Source: CALFMR01 sp035550595
GTDB taxonomy: Bacteria; Acidobacteriota; Vicinamibacteria; Vicinamibacterales; SCN-69-37
DNA: 29,511 bases
Assembly (NCBI GenBank): GCA_035550595.1
Contig: DASZOV010000071.1
Span: 1 to 29,511 of the forward strand
Direction of reading: 5' to 3'
Shown piece by piece: positions 7,722 through 16,385 of this stretch. The notes beneath the pieces are model-generated. The model was not told the DNA's origin. It did not search any database and saw only the letters and a list, made by a program, of their open reading frames with translations. Each line of letters opens with the position of its first letter. Position 1 is the first letter of the stretch. Both the position numbers and the translations under genes were made by a program.

Positions 7722-9848
7722 CTACTTCGCGTGCCCGGCGAACCAGTCCTTGATCGGCCCTTCGAGCGTCTTCAGATCCGGTCGATCGGCCGCGATGCGC
7801 TGCGACTCCTGCCACTCCTGATTCAAGTCCCCGAGCGACACGTCCGACCCGTCGCGCACGAAGATCGGCAGCTCGTGGACGTCGGCCCGCACCGTCACGG
7901 TGCGGCCACCGTCATAGACGACGCCCGGCTGCCAAGCGCTTCTCCAGCGCGAGCCGGAGGGTAGATACACTTCCTGCGTGCGCTGGCCCTTTTCCCAGAT
8001 CGGCGAGACGAGGATGTCCGGCCCGTAGAGATACGTCCACCAGTTCGTCCACGCGGCGGGCGCGGCCGGATCGACGAGGAACAGCGGTCGCACGATCGGC
8101 ATGCCCGTGCGGTGCGCCTCTTCCGCCTGGCGATAGCTGTAGTCGGCGAGCCGATCGTGCAGGCGCGCGTAGAGGCGCCAGGTCGCAATCAGCGTCGCGT
8201 CGTAGGCGGGCGGCCGTGGCGCGTTCCAGAAGCCGACGTTGCGCGTCGGGCCCACTTCCATGATTGGCGTGAACGCGGAGAAGGCGAGCCAGCGCGAGCA
8301 GACTTCCTGCTCCATGAGCTGCTGGTTGTAGCCGCATGTATCCGATCCCCAGTTCGGGTAGCCCATCACGGCCGCGCGCTGCACGGCGACGATCGACGCG
8401 CGCAATCCTTCCTGCGTGCCACCGATGTCACCGCCCCAGAACACGGCGTCACGCGCCGACCCGGTATAACCAGCACGCGGCATGGCCACGAAGTCCTCGC
8501 CGCGGTACTGACGTGCCACTTCCGCCGTCGCCTGCACGTACATCGCTGGATACACGTTCCGAATCTCGTGCATCGTCCGTCCGTCGTGGACACGGCCGGT
8601 CAGCGTCTCCGGAATGTTCTCCTCGGATCGATCGAGTTTGAAGCCGGCGACGCCGAGCTTCAGCAGTTTGGCGACGCCCGCCTGCCAGAACGCGCGCGCC
8701 TCGGGGTTCGTGAAGTCGATGAGCGGGTAATTCGTGCCGTTGCGCGTCGGCTGCATGTCGGGCAGACCGTAGCCTTTCGCGAGCGCCTCCTGAGCCATTC
8801 GCCCGTTGACGAACGGCGCGATCCACAGGAACGTCTTCGTGTGCAGGCTCTCGAGCCACCGCACCATGGCGGCGAAGTGCGGCAGGCGCGCCTCGTCGAT
8901 CTCGAAGTCGTCATAGCCGATGGGCCCCGGTCCCCACGGCCGATCGATCCAGTAGACCGCGTTCGGGATGCCGAAGGCGTGCATCATCATCACGTCTTCC
9001 ATGACTTCGGAGTTGAACGGCGCCGTGACCGGCGTGCCGTCGTAATACGTCGAGCGCTCGGTGTGCTCGTCGCGCCAGCGCCATGGCGAATACATCCACC
9101 GCGGCGGTAGGAACGCCGGGCCCGCATCCATCGCGTGCGCGCGGACGATCGAAGCCGAGTCGTCGGCGGTGTAGATGGTCGCGTCGACTTCCGGTCCCTC
9201 GAAGGAGACCTGCACGCGTGCCGGATCCGCGGCCGCGAAGTCGATCGCACCCGGCCACGTGCTGTGCACGTCGATCCCGTAGCCGCGAGACGACAGATAG
9301 AACGGCGCGTAGATGGCCGTCGTGGGCTTGACGAGGACGTTGACGTGTTGCCCGCGCAGATTGAGTGCCGCTGTGATGCCCGGCGCCCACGATGCCTGCT
9401 GCGGACCATCGACGACGCGTTCCATGAGGCCGGTGTAGGACTCGCCGGCGGTCGCGTCGAGCGAGAAGCCCCATTGCGTGATGCCGTCTACTGGCGTGGC
9501 CGCGAGTTTCAACGCGAAGCGGCCGTCATCGCCCGGCGTCACCGACAGCGTCACGTTGCGGCCATCGGCCGTGCGGACCTGACCCGACCAGCCGCTCGAA
9601 TCGGTGACGTTGGCCGATGCCGTGAGCGAGGCGGGCAGCATCACGCGTCCGGCAGCCGTGTCGTAGAACAGACGGTCCATCGTGAGCGCGTGCGCGTCCG
9701 CAGGCGTCCGAGCCGCGATGTGAGACGACTGAATGACGAGCCGCGCGCCGTCGTTCCCAGCCGCTGGTTGCGGCGCCTGCGCTGCCACTGCGGCCACGAC
9801 CGTTGTACCCAGCCCCAGGACGAGCGCAATCCCTGTCGTTCGTCGCAT
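7722..9848 (-). CDS. exported glycoside hydrolase family 31 (alpha-glucosidase/alpha-xylosidase-like)
   Basis: A 708-aa GH31 enzyme. I place the start at 9848: on the minus strand GAGGAC precedes this ATG and a signal peptide follows (MRRTTGIALVLGLGTTVVAA, then AQAP). The open frame further upstream only translates an intergenic repeat. A beta-rich N-terminal domain covers about 30-240. The catalytic (beta/alpha)8 barrel begins near PPRWMYSPWRWRDE (about 248). The nucleophile is Asp406 in GFKLDRSEEN and the acid/base is Asp474 in FWGGDIGGT; MGYPNWGSDTCGY (495-507) is the conserved following loop. A beta domain ends the protein. GH31 members retain configuration and cut alpha-linked glucose, xylose or sulfoquinovose; this one cannot be narrowed further. 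With the Tat-exported isomerase downstream it may serve periplasmic oligosaccharide use. Confidence 0.88.
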   Translation of the reverse strand: MRRTTGIALVLGLGTTVVAAVAAQAPQPAAGNDGARLVIQSSHIAARTPADAHALTMDRLFYDTAAGRVMLPASLTASANVTDSSGWSGQVRTADGRNVTLSVTPGDDGRFALKLAATPVDGITQWGFSLDATAGESYTGLMERVVDGPQQASWAPGITAALNLRGQHVNVLVKPTTAIYAPFYLSSRGYGIDVHSTWPGAIDFAAADPARVQVSFEGPEVDATIYTADDSASIVRAHAMDAGPAFLPPRWMYSPWRWRDEHTERSTYYDGTPVTAPFNSEVMEDVMMMHAFGIPNAVYWIDRPWGPGPIGYDDFEIDEARLPHFAAMVRWLESLHTKTFLWIAPFVNGRMAQEALAKGYGLPDMQPTRNGTNYPLIDFTNPEARAFWQAGVAKLLKLGVAGFKLDRSEENIPETLTGRVHDGRTMHEIRNVYPAMYVQATAEVARQYRGEDFVAMPRAGYTGSARDAVFWGGDIGGTQEGLRASIVAVQRAAVMGYPNWGSDTCGYNQQLMEQEVCSRWLAFSAFTPIMEVGPTRNVGFWNAPRPPAYDATLIATWRLYARLHDRLADYSYRQAEEAHRTGMPIVRPLFLVDPAAPAAWTNWWTYLYGPDILVSPIWEKGQRTQEVYLPSGSRWRSAWQPGVVYDGGRTVTVRADVHELPIFVRDGSDVSLGDLNQEWQESQRIAADRPDLKTLEGPIKDWFAGHAK

Positions 9849-9944
9849 GCGAGTGTCCTCGTGTTTCAGTTCGTGCGGCCGGATTGTCCATCGCGCCGCT
9901 GACATTGTCCAGCGGTCGCGCTGAAAAAAGCAGACAGGCCCCGA

Positions 9945-9976
9945 TCTCTCACGCGAAGACGCGAAGACGCGAAGGG
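9945..9976 (+). repeat. dispersed GCGAAG-type intergenic repeat, copy 5
   Basis: CTCTCACGCGAAGACGCGAA continues to GACGCGAAGGGG, with three clean CGCGAAG units. It lies in the 345-bp gap between the GH31 and M56 genes. Confidence 0.75.
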
Positions 9977-9994
9977 GCAACTTTAAAAAAAGTT
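9977..9994. repeat. A/T-rich inverted repeat beside repeat copy 5
   Basis: CAACTTT-AAAA-AAAGTTG is a perfect 7-bp dyad with a 4-nt loop, strikingly AT-rich in this GC-rich DNA. On the minus strand it lies downstream of the M56 gene. It may be a terminator-like hairpin or the border of a repeat block. Confidence 0.5.
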
Positions 9995-10096
9995 GACACC
10001 GCGAGCCCCCGAGCGCAGCGAGGGCGGCGAAGCGCACTAAAGAAAAGTCCGCGAAGCCCGCGACGCAGGAGCGGCGCTGAGCGGGCGAGCGGGGGT

Positions 10097-10193
10097 GGGG
10101 CCCCGCGAGCGGACAAGAAAAGATGGGCCCCAGCGCATTGCCAAGAAGATGACTGGCGTTGGGGTGGACCCCCAGCGCGCGGCAAAAAGATGA

Positions 10194-10194
<1 letters not shown>
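10097..10194. repeat. three degenerate copies of a 29-bp unit after the M56 gene
   Basis: Copies at 10097-10124, 10125-10153 and 10166-10194 share GGGCCCC-AGCGC, then GC-CAA, then AAGATGAC. The last two are the clearest: both end AAGATGACT followed by GGCG or AGCG. The third copy touches the stop codon of the M56 gene. The rest of the gap (9849-9944 and 9995-10096) holds no gene I can support, only GC-rich, repeat-like sequence. Confidence 0.55.
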
Positions 10195-11540
<1,346 letters not shown>

Positions 11541-11564
11541 ACGGGCTCCTTGCGCCGTGAGGCG

Positions 11565-11954
11565 TTATTTCCGTGTCTTCCAGTGCGTGTCGAGCAGCTC
11601 GCGGATGGCCGCCAGCTCCTCGGGTGACGTGCGATGCGTGCTGAGCGCGTGCAGGACGAGCGAGGCCGCCGATCCGCCGAACGCGCGCTGAATGACGTCG
11701 GCCACGATCTGCCGCCGCGTCCGTTCCGACGACTCGGCCGCCGCGTAGACGTGCGAGCGCGCCGACCCGTCGCGCGTGACGAGGCCCTTGTCCGCCATGA
11801 TCTGCAACAGCTTCAGCGTCGTCGTATACCCCGTTCGCCGGGAGCCGGCGAGGGCCTCGTGTACCTGCCGAACCGTCGACGGCCCCCGCTCCCAGAGCAC
11901 GCGCAGGATCGCGAGCTCCGCGTCGGTCGGCCGGGGACGGGCGGTGCGCGCCAT
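11565..11954 (-). CDS. BlaI/MecI-family transcriptional repressor
   Basis: A 129-aa winged-helix repressor. The DNA-binding half (about 1-72) contains PTDAELAILRVLWERGPSTV, VHEALAG, TGYTTTLKLLQIMADKGLV and SHVY, all typical of the family. The rest forms the dimer helices (RRQIVADVIQRAFGGSAASL, ELAAIRELLDTHW). The start at 11954 is fixed by the promoter: the -10 box ends 7 bp upstream of the ATG, so longer reading of the frame is excluded. There is no Shine-Dalgarno, so the mRNA is probably leaderless. It is cotranscribed with the M56 peptidase and probably represses its own promoter through the palindromes at 11965-12002. Other targets are unknown; no beta-lactamase is in the window. Confidence 0.9.
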   Translation of the reverse strand: MARTARPRPTDAELAILRVLWERGPSTVRQVHEALAGSRRTGYTTTLKLLQIMADKGLVTRDGSARSHVYAAAESSERTRRQIVADVIQRAFGGSAASLVLHALSTHRTSPEELAAIRELLDTHWKTRK

Positions 11955-11961
11955 GAATGTG

Positions 11962-11989
11962 AGTATACGAATAGTTTCGTATGTGTCAA
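11962..11989 (-). promoter_or_regulatory. sigma-70-type promoter of the blaI-M56 operon
   Basis: On the minus strand TTGACA (11989-11984) and TATACT (11967-11962) are separated by 16 bp, a near-consensus housekeeping promoter. The predicted transcript start falls at about 11955, at or one base before the ATG of the repressor (11954), which points to leaderless translation. Confidence 0.75.
11965..11982. promoter_or_regulatory. BlaI-type operator 1
   Basis: ATACGAA-TAGT-TTCGTAT is a perfect 7-bp dyad with a 4-bp centre. It fills the -35/-10 spacer and part of the -10 box, so a bound dimer would block RNA polymerase. The layout matches BlaI/MecI autoregulation, although the half-site differs from the staphylococcal TACA. 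Confidence 0.7.
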
Positions 11990-12002
11990 CGAAATAATTC
12001 GT
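11989..12002. promoter_or_regulatory. BlaI-type operator 2
   Basis: ACGAA-ATAA-TTCGT repeats the inner dyad of operator 1 with the same 4-bp centre. The two centres are 22 bp apart, about two helical turns, which would place two repressor dimers on one face of the DNA. It lies just upstream of the -35 box. Confidence 0.6.
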
Positions 12003-12030
12003 ACATGAGGACACGGACAGGCCCGCCGTC

Positions 12031-12060
12031 GTCGCGCGAAGACGCGAAGATCGCGAAGGG
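12031..12060 (+). repeat. dispersed GCGAAG-type intergenic repeat, copy 6
   Basis: GTCGCGCGAAGACGCGAAGA continues to TCGCGAAGGG. It lies just upstream of the blaI promoter region, in the gap to the barrel-like protein gene. It is the last copy seen going rightward. Confidence 0.7.
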
Positions 12061-12177
12061 CAGAGGCAACGCAGGACAGCCCACCGCCGCACGTTTCGAC
12101 ACCGGAGGCCCCGAGAGGCCCCGAACCAGGAACCCAGAACGCGGCGCCCCGCAACGCCGCGCCGCCCGAACCTGCAC

Positions 12178-12212
12178 CCCGGAACCCTGGAACCTGGAAC
12201 CCGGAACCCTCG
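12178..12212. repeat. short tandem GGAACCY repeat
   Basis: Four units of 7-8 bp (GGAACCCT, GGAACCT, GGAACCC, GGAACCCT) lie just past the stop codon of the barrel-like gene. A related stretch (AGGAACCCAGAAC) lies at about 12128-12140. The rest of 12061-12217 shows no gene. Confidence 0.55.
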
Positions 12213-12217
12213 TCCCC

Positions 12218-13534
12218 CTATATCCCGAACCGCGGATTCACGATCGCATTGAAGATCGACCCGAACGTGTACGTCAGTCCGACCGACACGCGGAAGTGGT
12301 AGTTGCTCTCGAGCTCGCGGAGCTGCAGCAGGATCTCTTCCGGCGTGGCGCCGCGCTGCGGGAGCGAGATCTGGTCGTGGATGCGCTCGGCCTCGGCGTC
12401 GGCGTCGAACGACAGGCCACGCGCGATCCGGACCGAGGCGCCGCCGCGCAGTTCCAGATGCGTCAGGCTCAGGTCGTGCAGGTACTGCGACCACTCGACG
12501 TGCGCGTCCAGCGTGCCCCAGGGCTGACGTTGATCGAGCGTGGCCGAGAACTCGTGCCGGCCGAGCGTCTCCTCGGCCTTGTCGTAGATCGTGCGCTCGT
12601 CGTACACGGCGTGCCGGACGCCGACCGAGTACTCGATGCGGAGCTGGCGCGTCGCGTACTGCGAATAGGGGAACACGTTGACCTCCACGGCCGGCGCCAC
12701 GCGCGTGCGGTGCCGGATGTTGTCGTAGGTCGAGCGCTCGACGTCGCCGTCGAGCCCGATCGAGACGTGTCCGTTCACGCTCCGCGCGACGAACCACTCG
12801 AACGACCGCTCGTGCCGCCGCACCCGCAACACCTCGTCTTCACCCGCGTCATCGTCGATGTCGTAGCGCTCGCCCTGCTCGTCGACGTGCAGTCCGAAAC
12901 TCAGTTTCCATCGCGCGGTCACGCGATCGGCGGTCGTGTCGAACGAGGCATGCCATTCCTGGCTCGACGCTTCACCCTCGCGTCGTCCATCGCCGTGGAT
13001 GCTGTAGACCCACAGGTCCCACGGATCGTCGCGGGCCGCCGTCGCGGCCGGCGACGGCCCGGCCTCGACCTGGACGGCGAGGCCGTCGGTCGCGCCCTCG
13101 CGTGCGAGGTAGTCGAGCAGTCCGATCCGAATGACGTCGAGGATCGCGCGGCGCCGCACGTCCTCGGGCGCGCCCGGCTCGGACGTCACGTGCAGTTCCT
13201 CGTCGACGCCCGCCAGCCGTCCGCGGCCGACGAAACGCAGGACGACCTGCCGGCCGCCGCCGCCCGTGCCCTGGCGGCTCGAGAGAATCTGGATGTCGGC
13301 GTCTTCCGGCCGCCGCACGAAGTCGACCCAGTCGATCGCGTCGCGTACGAACTGACCGAAGCAGTCCCCGCAGTCGAGCGCGACCCGCAATCGATTCGGC
13401 GCGTTCGCCGGCGTCGCGGTCGATGACGCCTCGACGGGCGCGGCATCCGGCGACGACGTTGTCTGCGCCTCGACGGGCGAGAGCGCGAGGCATGAGAACA
13501 CGAGGACGAGCAATCCGGCTGCAGGGAGGCGCAT
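12218..13534 (-). CDS. exported, probably beta-barrel protein of unknown function
   Basis: A 438-aa protein. It has a signal peptide (MRLPAAGLLVLVFSCLALSP, then VEA-Q) and a short low-complexity linker. A conserved-looking N-terminal region follows: VALDCGDC (Cys55, Cys58), then VRDAIDWVDFVRRPEDADI and a Gly-rich turn. From about 185 to the end the sequence alternates short amphipathic strands with charged turns and closes with VGLTYTFGSIFNAIVNPRF, as in outer-membrane barrels. I do not recognise a named family; the CxxC segment followed by a barrel-like half is its hallmark. It is divergent from the two-component operon, and the shared promoter region carries matched response-regulator boxes. 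The -10 box at 13542-13547 lies directly before the ATG. It may be the system's main target. Function unknown. Confidence 0.65.
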   Translation of the reverse strand: MRLPAAGLLVLVFSCLALSPVEAQTTSSPDAAPVEASSTATPANAPNRLRVALDCGDCFGQFVRDAIDWVDFVRRPEDADIQILSSRQGTGGGGRQVVLRFVGRGRLAGVDEELHVTSEPGAPEDVRRRAILDVIRIGLLDYLAREGATDGLAVQVEAGPSPAATAARDDPWDLWVYSIHGDGRREGEASSQEWHASFDTTADRVTARWKLSFGLHVDEQGERYDIDDDAGEDEVLRVRRHERSFEWFVARSVNGHVSIGLDGDVERSTYDNIRHRTRVAPAVEVNVFPYSQYATRQLRIEYSVGVRHAVYDERTIYDKAEETLGRHEFSATLDQRQPWGTLDAHVEWSQYLHDLSLTHLELRGGASVRIARGLSFDADAEAERIHDQISLPQRGATPEEILLQLRELESNYHFRVSVGLTYTFGSIFNAIVNPRFGI

Positions 13535-13541
13535 CGACGCG

Positions 13542-13547
13542 CTTATA
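13542..13547 (-). promoter_or_regulatory. -10 box of the barrel-like protein gene
   Basis: TATAAG on the minus strand lies exactly 10 bp downstream of the paired CTTCAYC boxes at 13558-13575. The predicted transcript start is at about 13535 and the ATG is at 13534, so this mRNA may also be leaderless. No -35 consensus is visible, as expected for an activator-dependent promoter. Confidence 0.55.
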
Positions 13548-13557
13548 GCAAGCCGCC

Positions 13558-13610
13558 GATGAAGAATCGGTGAAGCGCGCCGGCCGGCGCGACTTCATCA
13601 GCGCTTCATC
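13558..13610. promoter_or_regulatory. mirror pair of response-regulator direct-repeat boxes
   Basis: On the plus strand CTTCATC-AGCG-CTTCATC spans 13593-13610. On the minus strand CTTCACC-GATT-CTTCATC spans 13575-13558. Each pair has an 11-bp repeat distance, the usual spacing for OmpR/PhoB-family tandem binding. Between them lies a perfect 16-bp palindrome (13576-13591). Each box ends exactly 10 bp from a -10 box facing outward. The likely binder is the OmpR-family regulator encoded at 14308. Confidence 0.65.
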
Positions 13611-13620
13611 GAGCGGGCGA

Positions 13621-13626
13621 TACAAT
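13621..13626 (+). promoter_or_regulatory. -10 box of the lectin-like/two-component operon
   Basis: TACAAT begins 10 bp after the plus-strand box pair, mirroring the minus-strand promoter. It overlaps the first possible ATG (13625), so the transcript would start near 13633. That favours the in-frame ATG at 13652 as the real start of the first gene. Confidence 0.5.
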
Positions 13627-14311
13627 GACGACTCGCGTTCTTGCCCGTCTCATGAACGTCTCTGCCGCGATCGTCGCTGCGCTGTGGGTCGCCCTGGCCG
13701 CTTCGACGGCCGCCGACGCGGGGCGTGTCCACGCGTTCGATCGTGATGCGCCGAACCGGCCGCCCGCCGGCTTCGTGTTCGCGGCCATGCGTCAGCCCGA
13801 CGCGGGCCGCTGGCGTGTGCGTCGTCAAGGCTCGACCGGCGTGCTCGTCCACGATGCCAACGCGGCGGCGGATGGCTACGCGCTCGCCGTCGAGGATCGT
13901 CCGCCTGGCCGGCCGACGTCACTGTCGGCGCGCGTGCGTCTCGAAGGCGGCGCGCGGGCGGGCGGTCTCGTCTGGCGGTACGTCGACGACCAGAACTACG
14001 ACGCGCTCGTGCTCGACCTCCGCCATGGCACGCTCGCGCTCTACCGCGTGCGCGACGGCAATCGCGTCCGCGTCGAGTTCGAGGACGACCTCGAGCTCGA
14101 TCCCGCCGGCTGGCACGTGCTGCAGGTGAAGTTCGACACCGACGCGACGCGCGCCTCGATTGGCGGCGTGCGCGTGTTCGCCCATCACCACGACGACCGC
14201 CGGGCCCGCGACGCGTCCTCGGGGCGCATCGGGCTCGTCGCGACCGGCGACTCGACGGTGGCCTTCGACGACCTGCGCGTCGAGGCCCGCGAGGAGGATC
14301 ACGATCGATGA
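13625..14311 (+). CDS. exported lectin-like (concanavalin/DUF1080-like) beta-sandwich protein
   Basis: 228 aa from the first ATG. The alternative ATG at 13652 (codon 10) gives 219 aa and fits the predicted promoter better, but it loses the arginines of the signal-peptide n-region (MTTRVLARLMNVSAAIVAAL). The mature part is all beta: LSARVRLEGGARAGGLVWRY, VDDQNYDALVLDL, LALYRVRDG, WHVLQVKFD, GRIGLVATGDSTVAFDDLRV. This is the pattern of concanavalin-like domains such as LamG or DUF1080, which bind or cut carbohydrates. No clear catalytic motif is visible, so a sugar-binding or sensing role is more likely than hydrolysis. Its stop overlaps the start of the response regulator (ATGA), so it may supply the periplasmic signal for that system. 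This role is inference. Confidence 0.65.
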   Translation: MTTRVLARLMNVSAAIVAALWVALAASTAADAGRVHAFDRDAPNRPPAGFVFAAMRQPDAGRWRVRRQGSTGVLVHDANAAADGYALAVEDRPPGRPTSLSARVRLEGGARAGGLVWRYVDDQNYDALVLDLRHGTLALYRVRDGNRVRVEFEDDLELDPAGWHVLQVKFDTDATRASIGGVRVFAHHHDDRRARDASSGRIGLVATGDSTVAFDDLRVEAREEDHDR

Positions 14312-14964
14312 GACTGCTCGTCGTCGAAGACGAGGCGGACCTGCGCGAGAGCCTCGCGCGCGTGCTCGTCGACGCGCACTTCGCCGTCGACGAAGCCGCC
14401 GACGGCGAGGACGGGCTCTTCCGCGCGCTCGAAATCGACTACGACGGCATCGTGCTCGATCGCCTGCTGCCGCGCCGGTCAGGCGACGCCGTACTCGCGG
14501 CGCTGCGCGCGGCCGGGCGGACGGTGCCCGTGCTGCTGTTGACGGCGCTCGACGCGGTGGAAGATCGCGTCGCGGGCCTGGATCGCGGCGCCGACGACTA
14601 TCTCACCAAGCCGTTCGCAGTGGACGAGCTCGTCGCGCGTCTGCGTGCGCTCATCCGGCGCGCGGCCGGTACGCCCATGCCGGCCGTCGTTGTCGGCGAC
14701 GTCGAGGTCGACCTCGCGCGGCGGCGCGTTCATCGCGGCGGCGACGAGGTCGAGCTGACGAGCCGCGAATTCGATCTCCTCGAAGTCCTCGTCATCCATC
14801 GCGGCCGTGTGATGAGCCGCGCGGCGCTCGCCGATCACCTGTATGCAGAGGATCGCGACCTGCTGTCGAACGCGATCGACGTGCACGTCGTGTCCCTCCG
14901 GCGGAAGCTCGGCGCGGATCTGATCCGGACGCGTCGCGGGCTGGGGTATCTCGTCGATGCGTGA
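14308..14964 (+). CDS. OmpR/PhoB-family response regulator
   Basis: A 218-aa regulator with a receiver domain (about 1-118) and a winged-helix DNA-binding domain (about 125-216). In the receiver are the acidic pair in VVEDEAD (residues 8-9), the phosphoacceptor Asp51 in GIVLDRLLP, Thr79 in LLLTA and Lys101 in YLTKPF. The C-terminal domain has ELTSREFDLLEVLVIHRGRV, ISRA-like MSRAAL, and DVHVVSLRRKLG with RTRRGLGYLVDA. It shares ATGA with the upstream gene and overlaps the kinase start by 8 nt, so the three are translationally coupled. The likely targets are the mirrored 11-bp repeats at 13558-13610, giving autoregulation and control of the barrel-like protein. The signal is unknown. Confidence 0.92.
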   Translation: MRLLVVEDEADLRESLARVLVDAHFAVDEAADGEDGLFRALEIDYDGIVLDRLLPRRSGDAVLAALRAAGRTVPVLLLTALDAVEDRVAGLDRGADDYLTKPFAVDELVARLRALIRRAAGTPMPAVVVGDVEVDLARRRVHRGGDEVELTSREFDLLEVLVIHRGRVMSRAALADHLYAEDRDLLSNAIDVHVVSLRRKLGADLIRTRRGLGYLVDA

Positions 14965-16270
14965 GTCGCTCCGCGCGCGTCTGCTCGTCTGGCACACGGT
15001 CACGACCACGCTCGTCGTCGCGGTCTTCGGATCGGCCGTGTGTTACCTGGCGTGGCGCGATCGGGTGACGGACATCGACGCCGCCCTGGCCGCGCGCGCG
15101 GCGATGCTCGCGCGCGCCGTGCGTCCGGCTGGCGGCGATCGCGTGGACGTGCTGCTCGGTCCGCCGCTTCCGCCCGGGCCGTACGAGCACGCGATCTGGT
15201 CGGTCGACGGCCGGCTGCTCGACCGCGCTGGGACGAGCCTCGTCGCGTGGCCCGATGCGCCCGGGCTTCGTACGCGCGAGGGCCGGCGCGAGCGGACCGT
15301 CGTCGCCGCCTCGGGCGTGCGGATCGTGGTCAGCCGTGATCTGGCGTCGGTCCGTCAGGCGGTCTGGGCGCTGGCGGCGCGCCTCGCCCTGGTCGGCGCC
15401 GGCGTCGTCGCGATCTCGATGGCGTTCGGCTGGCTGCTCGCGGGCCGGCTGCTCGCACCGCTCGCGCGTATCGCCGCGACGGCGCGCCGGATGATGGTGG
15501 GCGATCTGGCCGCGCGCGTGCCGGCCGCCGGCGAGCGCACGGAGCTGGACCAGATTGGCCGCGCGCTGAACGGCGCGTTCGACCGGCTGCAGGCAGCGAT
15601 CGACCGCCAGCGCCGTTTCACGGCCGACGCGTCGCACGAGCTGCGGACGCCGCTCACGGCACTCTCGACCGAGACGCAATGGGCGCTCGCGCGCGACCGC
15701 ACGCACGACGAGTGGCGCCGGTCGCTCGGCGTCTGCGCGCGCGCAGCCGCGCGGATGCAGGCGGTCGTCGAGCGGCTGCTCGCGGTGGCTCGCGGCACCG
15801 CCGCGTCGGACGCGCGCGTGGCCGTCCGCCTCGATCGGCTCGCGGCCGAGGCTGCGTCCGATCTCGCCTCGCTCGCCGATCACCGCAGCGTCGCGGTGCG
15901 CGTCGTCGTGCCCGCGCTGCCGGTCGTGGGCGATCCCGATCGGCTGCGCGAGGCGCTCACGAACGTCGTCGCCAACGCCATCCACTACAACCACGAGGCC
16001 GGCGACGTCGTGGTTGTCGGCCGCCGATCCGGCGGACAGGTCGAAGTCGCGGTTGCCGACACGGGCGCTGGGATCGATCCGGACGACCTGCCGTACGTCT
16101 TCGATGCCTTCTATCGCGGTCAACACGCGCGGCGGCAGGATCCGTCCGGCGCCGGCCTCGGGCTCGCCGTGACGCGCGCGATCGTCGAGCGCCACGGCGG
16201 CGTCGTGCGCTGTGCGAGTCATCCAGGCCGCGGCACGTGCGTCACGATCTCCGTACCCGCGCATATCTGA
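14957..16270 (+). CDS. sensor histidine kinase (HAMP, HisKA, HATPase)
   Basis: A 437-aa inner-membrane kinase. Membrane helices lie at about 12-33 and 136-162 and frame a periplasmic sensor of only about 100 residues (36-135), which is short and of no recognised type. A HAMP linker follows (LLAPLARIAATARRM to about 212). The H-box is FTADASHELRTPLTAL with His227. ATP-binding motifs are the N box NVVANAIHYN, G1 ADTGAGIDPDDL, the F box VFDAFYR and G2 GAGLGLAV. Everything needed for catalysis is present. It overlaps the response regulator by 8 nt and is its obvious partner. The small sensor and the linked lectin-like exported protein suggest a glycan or envelope signal, but that is inference. 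Confidence 0.92.
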   Translation: MRESLRARLLVWHTVTTTLVVAVFGSAVCYLAWRDRVTDIDAALAARAAMLARAVRPAGGDRVDVLLGPPLPPGPYEHAIWSVDGRLLDRAGTSLVAWPDAPGLRTREGRRERTVVAASGVRIVVSRDLASVRQAVWALAARLALVGAGVVAISMAFGWLLAGRLLAPLARIAATARRMMVGDLAARVPAAGERTELDQIGRALNGAFDRLQAAIDRQRRFTADASHELRTPLTALSTETQWALARDRTHDEWRRSLGVCARAAARMQAVVERLLAVARGTAASDARVAVRLDRLAAEAASDLASLADHRSVAVRVVVPALPVVGDPDRLREALTNVVANAIHYNHEAGDVVVVGRRSGGQVEVAVADTGAGIDPDDLPYVFDAFYRGQHARRQDPSGAGLGLAVTRAIVERHGGVVRCASHPGRGTCVTISVPAHI

Positions 16271-16293
16271 ACTCAATGGCGCCTCGACCCTTC

Positions 16294-16314
16294 AGGGTGG
16301 GGGAGAGCCACCCT
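16294..16314 (+). terminator. hairpin after the sensor kinase gene, possible terminator
   Basis: AGGGTGG (16294-16300) and CCACCCT (16308-16314) form a perfect 7-bp stem with a 7-nt loop, followed by TTGTCACACTTTTG. It lies 24 bp past the kinase stop. The stem also belongs to a GACC-TTCAG-GGT-GGGGGAGA motif that recurs at 19113, so it may be a repeat as much as a terminator. Confidence 0.45.
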
Positions 16315-16340
16315 TTGTCACACTTTTGTCCGGGCCCGCG

Positions 16341-16346
16341 TATTAT
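16341..16346 (+). promoter_or_regulatory. possible -10 box for the cytochrome/PQQ dehydrogenase operon
   Basis: TATTAT lies 39 bp before the cytochrome ATG. The best -35 candidate, TTGTCA (16315-16320), is 20 bp away, longer than ideal. Ribosome binding site GAGGTG at 16376-16381 supports the ATG at 16386. Confidence 0.3.
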
Positions 16347-16385
16347 CTAGGCGACGAGTCGAGTTGTTTTCGTTCGAGGTGCTTG

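Noticed and set aside
9849..10037. N-terminal extension of the GH31 gene to an ATG at 10037.
   Set aside because: The extension translates a dispersed intergenic repeat, and the ATG at 9848 has a ribosome binding site and a signal peptide.
11955..12797. Long upstream extension of the BlaI-type frame.
   Set aside because: It would read through the blaI promoter and operators and into the antisense of the barrel-like gene. Homology begins at 11954.
14792..16276. A 494-codon minus-strand frame opposite the sensor kinase.
   Set aside because: The plus-strand kinase has every catalytic motif; the antisense frame is a GC-codon shadow with no domain.
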